DNA from: SVQP01 sp045594445
GTDB taxonomy: Bacteria; Bacillota; Clostridia; Oscillospirales; CAG-272
Direction of reading: 5' to 3'
Length of the DNA: 12,185 nucleotides
NCBI GenBank assembly: GCA_045594445.1
Contig: JAZNYL010000125.1
Coordinates: 1 to 12,185 of the forward strand
In this document: positions 1 to 6,000 of the stretch, one piece after another
Layout of the letters: every line of letters starts with the position of its first letter
Position numbering within the stretch: the first letter of the stretch is position 1
Translations under genes and position numbers: made by a program
The notes under the pieces: model-generated
Database searches by the model: none
What the model was told of the DNA's origin: nothing
Seen by the model: the letters and a program-made list of their open reading frames with translations, nothing else

Positions 1-77
1 GGGGCGTCGAGGACGTCGCCCCCTACGGTGTTTATTATAATTATTGGGTTATGTTTTTTCGCTAATTCCGCAGCCCC
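1..77. other. Artefactual duplicate of a library insert
   Basis: Bases 1-77 are identical to 162-238, and base 78 also equals 239. The two copies are separated exactly by the adaptor at 78-161. This is what results when the circular library molecule (77-base insert plus 84-base adaptor, 161 bases in total) is unrolled more than once during assembly. The segment should not be annotated as a genomic direct repeat, and what truly lies to the left of position 162 is unknown. Confidence 0.88.
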
Positions 78-161
78 AAGTCGGATCGTAGCCATGTCGT
101 TCTGTGAGCCAAGGAGTTGGGATAGGTGGTTGTCTTCCTAAGACCGCTTGGCCTCCGACTT
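78..161. other. MGI/BGISEQ (DNBSEQ) sequencing adaptor with 10-base barcode
   Basis: Positions 78-119 match, from memory, the 42-base second-read adaptor of BGISEQ/MGI libraries (begins AAGTCGGATCGTAGCC). Positions 130-161 match the reverse complement of the 32-base first-read adaptor (ends GGCCTCCGACTT). The 10 bases between them, GGATAGGTGG at 120-129, sit exactly where the sample barcode belongs. The apparent terminal inverted repeat (74-85 with 154-165) comes from the shared AAGTCGGA adaptor ends plus chance CCCC/GGGG flanks. It is a technical sequence, not a mobile element. A vector/adaptor screen would confirm this immediately. Confidence 0.95.
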
Positions 162-183
162 GGGGCGTCGAGGACGTCGCCCC
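162..183. repeat. Short palindromic repeat (REP-like)
   Basis: GGGGCG (162-167) pairs with CGCCCC (178-183). After one T-T mismatch the CG pairs at 169-170 and 175-176 extend the stem around an AGGA loop. Read on the minus strand, the preceding bases give GTAGGGGGCG. From memory this resembles a class of dispersed intergenic palindromes that start GTAGGGGCG in Oscillospirales-type genomes. That family link is an impression and was not tested. No gene covers 162-257. Confidence 0.5.
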
Positions 184-230
184 CTACGGTGTTTATTATA
201 ATTATTGGGTTATGTTTTTTCGCTAATTCC

Positions 231-259
231 GCAGCCCCATGGGGCTGCTTTTCATTTTT
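231..259 (+). terminator. Rho-independent terminator, plus-strand polarity
   Basis: GCAGCCCC (231-238) pairs perfectly with GGGGCTGC (241-248) around AT, and TTTTCATTTTT follows at 249-259. The T-run is on the plus strand, so the best reading is termination of a rightward transcript from a gene lost beyond the contig end. It lies 10 bases past the cyclophilin stop codon. In that gene's own direction the stem is preceded by A residues but followed by GGAATTAG, so its use there would be weaker. The T-run overlaps the cyclophilin stop codon. Confidence 0.7.
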
Positions 260-1007
260 ACTTCAAAGGATCTACGAAAACGGCCTTTTCGATGACCACG
301 TCGGTCAGGGGCTTGTTTTCATCGCCGCCGCTTGTCTTGACCGCTGCGATGGCATCAACCACGTCCATGCCTGCAAGCACGTAGCCGAATGCGGCATACT
401 GGCCATCCAGGTGAGGCTTGGTTGCATCACAAATAAAGAACTGGTTGGATGCGCTGTCCATGACGTTGGTTCTTGCCATGGAAATGACACCGCGCACGTG
501 CAGCAGATTGTTCTCCACGCCATTGGCAGAGAATTCACCCTTGATCGAGGCAACCTCGTGCTGCTTACCGGTGGTATCAAAGCCGCCGCCCTGGATCATG
601 AAATTCTGAATGACGCGGTGGAAGATCTTATCCGAGTAGTGGCCTTCCTTGACCAGCTTCTGGAAGTTTTCCACGCTCTTGGGAGCGACGTCGGGACGCA
701 GACGGAGCACGATCTCACCGTAATCCTTGACCGTGATCTTAACGTAGTCGGTGACCTCTGCGGTCTCGGTAAAGTCGGAAGCGGATGCGGAGTTGATCTC
801 TGCCTTGATCTCTGCCATGTCAATTTCGGGTGCTCCCTTGCCGGAGGCAATGCCGATCGAAATGGCAACCGTCAGCACGATGGCCACACCCAAAAAAACG
901 GTGATCAGCGCGGTGATCAGCGCAGCGTTATTTTTCTTGGGTTGTGCCGCGGCAGCCTCGGCAGCCTTGCGCGCCTGATAACCCTTGTTGCTGTATCTTT
1001 TACTCAT
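258..1007 (-). CDS. Membrane-anchored cyclophilin-type peptidyl-prolyl cis-trans isomerase
   Basis: The 249-residue protein speeds cis-trans isomerisation of prolyl bonds, presumably in proteins folding outside the membrane. The basic N-terminus (MSKRYSNKGYQARK, then QPKKN) is followed by one hydrophobic helix at about residues 28-54. By the positive-inside rule this puts the catalytic domain (about 88-249) on the outer face. There is no lipobox. Cyclophilin hallmarks are FHRV (R131, equivalent to CypA R55), FMIQGG (F136, M137, Q139), NQFFI (Q189, F191) and LDGQYAAFG (200-208). The position equivalent to the cyclosporin-contacting CypA W121 is H199, and CypA H126 is Y204, changes expected to reduce cyclosporin binding. 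The ATG start is preceded by AGAAAGG on the minus strand. The gene diverges from the ytvI-like gene and probably forms a single-gene unit. Confidence 0.95.
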   Translation of the reverse strand: MSKRYSNKGYQARKAAEAAAAQPKKNNAALITALITVFLGVAIVLTVAISIGIASGKGAPEIDMAEIKAEINSASASDFTETAEVTDYVKITVKDYGEIVLRLRPDVAPKSVENFQKLVKEGHYSDKIFHRVIQNFMIQGGGFDTTGKQHEVASIKGEFSANGVENNLLHVRGVISMARTNVMDSASNQFFICDATKPHLDGQYAAFGYVLAGMDVVDAIAAVKTSGGDENKPLTDVVIEKAVFVDPLK

Positions 1008-1043
1008 GTTTTTCTACCTTTCTCATTATAATATAGCAAAAGT

Positions 1044-1072
1044 ATTTTAACAGATGTGCGCGCATCTGTCAA
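1044..1072 (-). promoter_or_regulatory. Sigma-A-type promoter of the cyclophilin gene
   Basis: On the minus strand a perfect -35 box TTGACA (1067-1072) is followed by a 17-base spacer and the -10 box TAAAAT (1044-1049). Transcription would start near 1037, about 30 bases before the ATG at 1007. A second TATAAT-like box lies closer to the gene (1025-1030) but has no -35 partner. Confidence 0.75.
1050..1069. promoter_or_regulatory. Candidate operator: 20-bp palindrome between -35 and -10
   Basis: ACAGATG (1050-1056) and CATCTGT (1063-1069) are perfect inverted arms. The six central bases TGCGCG continue the symmetry except for one T/G pair. The palindrome fills the whole spacer of the cyclophilin promoter and shares bases with the -35 box, the classic place for a dimeric repressor. 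It also lies 61-80 bases before the ytvI-like start, so it could act on both divergent genes. The regulator cannot be identified from this window. Confidence 0.5.
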
Positions 1073-1129
1073 GTAGAGGGGATAGGAATTTGCATTTTGG
1101 ACACATATAAAGATACAGGGGGTGATGTG

Positions 1130-2218
1130 ATGCAAAACGTGCGATGGGCGAGCTTGGCAACGGGTGCGCTTTCCGTGGTGGTGCTGATTTATCTGGCAGG
1201 GCGGTACGGCGTGCCCATCCTTGCGCCGTTTTTGCTCTCAGGCGTGGTAGTGCTGTTCGTGCATCCGTGGGGCAAGCGGCTCTCAAGGCTGAGCGCGGTG
1301 CAGCCGGGCATTTGTTCAGTGGCTGTGCTTGTCGTGCTGCTTTTGACGCTGGGAGGGGCGTTGTATCTTGGCGGGTATTATCTGTGGCGTGAGGCGGATG
1401 CCTTTTACGCGTGGCTTTCCGAGTATGCAAATTCATTGTCCGACGCGGTTGCGGGATTGTTTGCAACCGAGGGGCAGGGAATCGTGCTGCCCGCGTTTTT
1501 ACAAAAGCTTCTGGCGCTGCCGCTGCTTGCGGATTTTTTAGGCAGTCTTGACCGTCTGGCGCAATCGCTGACCGAAGCTTTACTGACGCGCTTGGGCGAA
1601 GCGTTGACGGCAGCAGCTCTGAGGGCGGCAACCGGTTTGCCGTCGGTCGCGCTTTCGGTGCTGGTGTTCGCCTTTTCCTGCTTTTATCTTGCCTTGGACG
1701 GGGAACGGCTATGTGCGTGGATACTGGATCGCATTTCGCCTGCGCAGCAAAAGCGCGTGAAGGGTATTTTCTGCTCGGTGGCAGAAGCCTTGCGCGGATA
1801 TCTGCGCGCATACGGGCTGATTTTTCTTTTGACCTTTGCCGAGCTGCTGAGCGGATTTCTGATCATCAACGTCAGATATGCGTTTCTTTTGGCGGTGCTG
1901 ATCGCCCTTTTGGATCTGTTGCCCGTGCTCGGCTCGGGAGCTGTGCTGGTGCCTTGGGGCGTGCTGTCGGTGCTGTCCGGCAACGTACGCGTGGGTGCAG
2001 GGCTGTTGATTCTGTTCGGCGTGATCACGCTGGTGCGGCAGATTGCCGAGCCCAAAATTGTTGGGGGCAGCCTTGGGCTGCACCCGCTGCTGACGCTGGG
2101 CGCGATGTACGTGGCCTTTCGCCTGTTCGGCGCGATCGGACTGGTGCTTGGGCCGTGCGCGGCGATTGTGGTGCGTACTGTTGTACGCAGTTATGATTGC
2201 CCTGCGGGCAAGTTATGA
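1130..2218 (+). CDS. ytvI: YtvI-like sporulation membrane protein, AI-2E transporter family permease
   Basis: The 362-residue polytopic membrane protein belongs to the AI-2E/PerM permease family. Hydrophobic segments lie at about residues 8-45 (two), 61-85, 170-190, 226-248, 250-284 (two), 286-303 and 318-350. A soluble amphipathic region at about 86-168 is typical of the family. The strongest family marks are LLDLLPVLGSGAVLVPW (260-276) and AEPKIVGGSLGLHPL (306-320), which resemble the YtvI subfamily linked to sporulation. What it transports is not known. I chose the ATG at 1130 because AGGGGGTGAT (1117-1126), almost perfectly complementary to the 16S rRNA tail, precedes it. A TTG at 1097 would add 11 residues but has no such site. 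The last nine residues (354-362) and the TGA are encoded by a hairpin repeat. Unlike its neighbours, it uses TTA and TCA codons. Confidence 0.85.
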   Translation: MQNVRWASLATGALSVVVLIYLAGRYGVPILAPFLLSGVVVLFVHPWGKRLSRLSAVQPGICSVAVLVVLLLTLGGALYLGGYYLWREADAFYAWLSEYANSLSDAVAGLFATEGQGIVLPAFLQKLLALPLLADFLGSLDRLAQSLTEALLTRLGEALTAAALRAATGLPSVALSVLVFAFSCFYLALDGERLCAWILDRISPAQQKRVKGIFCSVAEALRGYLRAYGLIFLLTFAELLSGFLIINVRYAFLLAVLIALLDLLPVLGSGAVLVPWGVLSVLSGNVRVGAGLLILFGVITLVRQIAEPKIVGGSLGLHPLLTLGAMYVAFRLFGAIGLVLGPCAAIVVRTVVRSYDCPAGKL

Positions 2219-2286
2219 TTGGCTGCGCCAAACTAAAATAACGCTTGCGAAGCAAGCTCATAACGATCGCGTAGCGATCTCATAAC
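2172..2286. repeat. Array of small hairpins spaced by GTTATGA / TCATAAC heptamers
   Basis: Five short palindromes follow each other: 2172-2189 (7-base arms), 2197-2211 (TTGCCC-TGC-GGGCAA), 2219-2231 (TTGGC-TGC-GCCAA), 2243-2257 (GCTTGC-GAA-GCAAGC) and 2265-2279 (GATCGC-GTA-GCGATC). On the left side the hairpins are separated by GTTATGA (2190-2196 and 2212-2218). On the right side they are separated by its reverse complement TCATAAC (2258-2264 and 2280-2286). Both halves have a 22-base period (7-base spacer plus a 6-3-6 hairpin), and the whole is an imperfect inverted repeat. The array overlaps the 3' end of the ytvI-like gene. Its function is unknown; RNA stabilisation or transcript-end processing is possible. 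Confidence 0.8.
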
Positions 2287-2289
2287 TCA

Positions 2290-2338
2290 AAATAAATGAC
2301 CGCGCACAGCCTTTGTGGCTATACGCGGTCATTTATTT
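2290..2338. terminator. Bidirectional terminator between convergent ytvI-like and rpsT genes
   Basis: AAATAAATGACCGCG (2290-2304) and CGCGGTCATTTATTT (2324-2338) are perfect 15-base arms. The GC base of the stem carries A runs on the left and T runs on the right, so it reads as a terminator on both strands. The 19-base loop can form a further AGCC/GGCT pairing. It serves rightward transcripts from the ytvI-like gene and leftward transcripts from rpsT. Confidence 0.88.
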
Positions 2339-2372
2339 GTGCTTTGCGGTGGGTTAGGCCACGAAAGCTGCA

Positions 2373-2633
2373 TTACAGATTGTTGAGTGCCTTGGTAAAC
2401 TGGCTCTTCTTGTGAGCGGCTGCATTCTTGTGAATGATGCCCTTGGAAGCTGCTACGTCGATCTTCTTAACAGCTGCCTTGTAGGTAGCCTGTGCCAGCT
2501 CAGTATCACCGGATGCAAGAGCAGCCTCGTACTTCTTGATATCGGTCTTCAGAGCAGAGCGGAATGCCTTGTTCTTCAGAGTCTTGGTCTCGATAACCTT
2601 TACTCTCTTCTTTGCAGACTTGATGTTCGGCAA
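2373..2633 (-). CDS. rpsT: 30S ribosomal protein S20
   Basis: S20 is a primary 16S rRNA-binding protein that helps assemble the body of the small ribosomal subunit. The 86-residue product (typical length 85-90) begins MPNIKSAKKR and ends FTKALNNL, is rich in lysine and alanine, and has the long helical pattern of the family (for example SKGIIHKNAAAHKKS). The start is a TTG codon at 2633. It is chosen because the family's conserved N-terminus begins there and TATGGAGG lies nine bases upstream. An ATG at 2768 in the same frame would add 45 unrelated residues that read through the leader and promoter. The gene stands alone, facing the ytvI-like gene and diverging from rpoB. A UUG start is also used by E. 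coli rpsT, where it is part of autoregulation. Confidence 0.96.
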   Translation of the reverse strand: MPNIKSAKKRVKVIETKTLKNKAFRSALKTDIKKYEAALASGDTELAQATYKAAVKKIDVAASKGIIHKNAAAHKKSQFTKALNNL

Positions 2634-2721
2634 GTTCGTATACCTCCATATAAATTTTAAAATATGTGGTGCGCCAAGGACTAGTGCCTGAGAGGGTGCA
2701 CACGCAGGGTACCCCATATAC
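2634..2721 (-). promoter_or_regulatory. Structured 5' leader of rpsT
   Basis: The predicted transcript has an 88-base leader. Near its first base, ATATGGGGT (complement of 2711-2719) can pair with ACCACATAT (complement of 2662-2670), giving eight pairs and one mismatch. This closes a domain that contains smaller pairings, such as GTGTGC with GCGCAC and an AGG/CCT hairpin. The ribosome binding site lies just beyond the closed domain. The arrangement suits an autoregulatory ribosomal-protein leader, but I cannot match it to a named RNA family. Confidence 0.45.
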
Positions 2722-2727
2722 TCCAAT

Positions 2728-2756
2728 ATCATAACACAAAACTTCTCCGAATGCAA
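2728..2756 (-). promoter_or_regulatory. Sigma-A-type promoter of rpsT
   Basis: On the minus strand, TTGCAT (2751-2756) and TATGAT (2728-2733) are separated by exactly 17 bases. Each box differs from consensus at a single position or two. Initiation is expected near 2721, just before the leader's closing stem. Confidence 0.75.
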
Positions 2757-2882
2757 GAGGTTTTGCAAAATTTATTTGCTAAATTTTCAACAGAAAGCGC
2801 GCTTCGTTTTGTGCAAAATCTGCACAGGATTGACGATATATAAATATAAATGAAAAAATTTCAAAAAAATATCGAAAAACCC

Positions 2883-2911
2883 TTGACAAATGCAAAAAAC
2901 TTTGCTACAAT
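2883..2911 (+). promoter_or_regulatory. Main promoter (P1) of rpoBC
   Basis: A perfect -35 box TTGACA (2883-2888), a 17-base spacer and the near-perfect -10 box TACAAT (2906-2911) predict a start near 2918, leaving a leader of about 150 bases before rpoB. The upstream DNA at 2840-2880 is very A-rich, resembling an UP element. Confidence 0.88.
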
Positions 2912-2929
2912 ATTAAACTGCATTATAAT
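2902..2929 (+). promoter_or_regulatory. Possible second, overlapping promoter (P2) of rpoBC
   Basis: TTGCTA (2902-2907), a 16-base spacer and a perfect TATAAT (2924-2929) form a second match shifted by 18 bases. Its -35 box overlaps the -10 box of P1, so the two promoters could not be occupied together. Its predicted start near 2936 would remove the left arm of the first leader hairpin. Confidence 0.4.
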
Positions 2930-3066
2930 CGCTTGCAGTATGGGGTTTTACTGCCAATGCGACAAAATACACAGTTATTTTTGGCGCGATTTATGCAAAA
3001 AAGATAACGAAAAGACGTGATAGCCCCCAAAGGCTACCAACTATTTTGAATGGAGTGAAAAATTAC
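2917..3066 (+). promoter_or_regulatory. Structured leader of rpoB with mutually exclusive hairpins
   Basis: GCAGTA at 2935-2940 can pair either with ACTGC upstream (2917-2921) or with TACTGC downstream (2949-2954), but not with both. Further stems are GCCAA (2953-2957) with TTGGC (2981-2985), and TAGCC (3021-3025) with GGCTA (3032-3036). The last sits just ahead of the rpoB ribosome binding site GGAGTG (3052-3057). No U-run terminator is present, so an effect on translation or RNA stability is more likely than attenuation. Confidence 0.4.
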
Positions 3067-6000
3067 ATGGTCAATTTGAAAGAGCAAAAGCTCGGACAGA
3101 ACGTGAGAAAGTCCTTCTCGCGTAACACCCGCTTCAATCTCGAGCTCCCCAATCTGGTCGAAGTACAGACCAAATCGTTCCAGTGGTTTTTGGACGAGGG
3201 TCTGATGGAGGTTCTGCGTGACGTTTCCCCCATCACCGACTACTCCGGCAACCTTTCCATTGAATTCGTATCCTTCTCGCTGGATTCCAAGCCCAAGTAT
3301 CCCGTGGAAGAATGCAAGGAGCGCGACGTAAACTATGCCGCACCGCTCAAGGTCAACGTTCGTCTGACCAACAAGCAGACCGGCGAGGTGAAGCAGACCG
3401 ATATTTATATGGGCGACTTCCCCCTGATGACTGAAACCGGTACGTTCGTCATCAACGGTGCAGAGCGTGTCATCGTTTCTCAGATCATCCGTTCTCCCGG
3501 TATGTACTACTCCTTTGATATTGATAAAGCCGGTAAGCGCACCTATGCCGCAACCGTCATTCCTTACCGCGGCGCATGGCTGGAATATGAAACCGACGCC
3601 AACGGTGTGATGTACGTTCGTATTGATAAGAACAGAAAGGTCCCCATGACCATGTTCATCCGCGCTCTGGGTGTGGAATCCAGAGAGGATATCTACGCGC
3701 TGCTGGGTGAGGACGAAAGACTCGCTGCAACCTTTGATAAGGACGAGAGCGAGGATCTGGCTGTTCGCAATCACACCACTCCTTACGTGGAAGCACTCAA
3801 GGAGATCTACAAGAAGCTGCGTCCCGGCGAGCCTCCGCTGGTGGAGTCTGCTCAGCAGCTGATCAATAACTATTTCTTTGACCCCAAGAGATACGATATT
3901 GCTCCCGTAGGTCGCTATAAATATAATAAGAAGGTAGCTCTGCACTCCAGACTCAAGAACCGCAAGCTGGCCGCTGATCTGATCAGCCCCCTGACCGGTG
4001 AGGTTCTGTTTGAGAAGGGCACCGTACTGACCCGCGATATGGCTATCGAGGCCGAGAACGCAGGCGTCAACGAGGCATTCGTAGAGCTGGACAACGGCAA
4101 GGTTGTCAAGATCCTGTCCAACAACACCATTGAGCCCAAGTGCGTGCTTGGCTTTGATCTCGAGGATTGCGGTATTACCGGTAAGGTAAGCATCCCCGTT
4201 CTGCTTGAGATTGCAGAGGCGTGCGCCGGTGACGTGGATGCGATCAAGGAAATGGCAAAGGAGAGAGTGGCAGAGCTGTCTCCCAAGCACATCACCAAGG
4301 ACGATATCTTTGCTTCCATTAACTATATTCTGACCCTGGCAAACGACATTGGTACCGTGGACGATATCGACCACCTGGGCAACCGTCGTATCCGTTCTGT
4401 GGGTGAGCAGCTCCAGAACCAGCTGCGCATCGGCTTCTCCCGTATGGATAAGATCATCAAGGAGAGAATGACCACCCAGGATAACGAGAAGCTGACTCCC
4501 CAGGCGCTGATCAACATCCGTCCCGTTGCTACCGTCATTCGTGAATTCTTCGGCTCTTCTCAGCTTTCCCAGTTCATGGACCAGAATAACCCCCTGGCTG
4601 AGCTGACCCACAAGCGCCGTCTTTCCGCACTGGGTCCCGGCGGTCTTTCCCGTGACCGCGCATCCTTCGACGTCCGTGACGTTCACTACACCCACTACGG
4701 TCGTATGTGTCCCATCGAGACCCCCGAAGGTCCCAACATCGGTCTGATCTCCTATCTGACCACCTATGCACGCATCAGCAACTACGGCTTCATCGAGGCT
4801 CCTTACCGCAAGGTCGTTCACCTGCAGAAGGAGGATGGCACGGTAGAACACATCGTCACCGACGAGGTGGAATACATGACTGCGGACGTTGAGGATAACT
4901 ACATCATCGCGCAGGCAAACGAGCCGCTGGATGAAAACAGCCACTTTATCAATAAGAAGGTCACCGCGCGTGACAAGACCGAGATTCTGGAAATCGACGT
5001 TTCCAAGATCGACTATATGGACGTTTCTCCTAAGATGGTGGTGTCGGTTGCAACCGCAATGATCCCCTTCCTGGAGAACGACGACAACTCCCGTGCACTC
5101 ATGGGCTCCAACATGCAGAAGCAGGCAGTGCCGCTGATGGTGACCGACAGCCCCATCGTCGGTACCGGTATGGAGTACAAGGCAGCGGTTGACTCCGGTG
5201 TCGTTGTCGTAGCCAAGAACGCAGGTCGCGTAGAGCGCGTTGAGGCTGACAAGATCGTCATTGTGACCGATGAGGGCATCAAGGACGTTTACACGCTTTC
5301 CAAGTTCAAGCGTACCAACCAGGGCACTTGCTTCAACCAGAGACCTTTGGTTAACAGGGGCCAGATGATCGAGGCCGGTCAGGTCATTGCGGACGGTCCC
5401 GCAACCTGCAACGGTGAAATCTCGCTGGGTAAGAACGCGCTGATCGGCTTTATGACCTGGGAAGGTTATAACTACGAGGACGCAGTTCTGCTCAATGAAA
5501 GACTGGTACGTGACGACGTATATACCTCCTTGCACATCGAGGAATATTCCCACGAGGCAAGAGATACCAAGCTCGGTCCGGAAGAGATTACCCGCGAGAT
5601 CCCCAACGTCGGCGACGACGCACTCAAGGATCTGAACGCAGAGGGTATCGTCAAGAAGGGTACCGAGGTCAGAGCAGGCGACATTCTGGTCGGTAAGATC
5701 ACGCCCAAGGGCGAGACCGAGCTGACTGCAGAGGAAAGACTGCTGCGCGCGATCTTCGGCGAGAAGGCAAGAGAAGTCAGAGATACCTCTCTGCGTCTGC
5801 CTCACGGCGAGAGCGGCGTGGTTGTGGACGTTCGCGTCTTCTCTCACGAGCAGGGAGACGAGCTGCCCGCAGGTGTCAACAAGGTCGTTAAGGTCTATAT
5901 CGCACAGAAGAGAAAGATCTCCGTGGGCGATAAGATGGCAGGCCGCCACGGTAACAAGGGTGTCGTTTCGCGCATCCTGCCTCCCGAGGATATGCCTTTC

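Noticed and set aside
78..161. Small transposable element or tRNA-like fold with 7-12 base terminal arms
   Set aside because: The arms are the common ends of a sequencing adaptor. There is no T-arm motif, and the whole segment is explained by adaptor plus barcode.
126..1031. 301-codon plus-strand frame opposite the cyclophilin gene
   Set aside because: It begins inside the adaptor and is the codon-register antisense of a clear cyclophilin; its sequence resembles no protein family I know.
1097..1129. TTG start giving 11 extra residues on the ytvI-like protein
   Set aside because: A near-perfect ribosome binding site (1117-1126) sits inside that extension and points to the ATG at 1130.
2189..2286. 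CRISPR-like array
   Set aside because: The spacing units are only seven bases and the variable parts are themselves palindromes, so this is a hairpin array with no spacers.
2688..2715. TPP-riboswitch-like string CTGAGAGGG...ACCCC on the plus strand
   Set aside because: The required downstream conserved part is missing, and the string lies antisense to the rpsT leader, upstream of no thiamine gene.
2634..2768. 45-residue N-terminal extension of S20 from an ATG at 2768
   Set aside because: The extension covers the predicted promoter and leader, and the family N-terminus starts at the TTG at 2633 behind a good ribosome binding site.
3046..3066. TTG start giving seven extra residues on RpoB
   Set aside because: No ribosome binding site precedes it, while GGAGTG within the extension serves the ATG at 3067.
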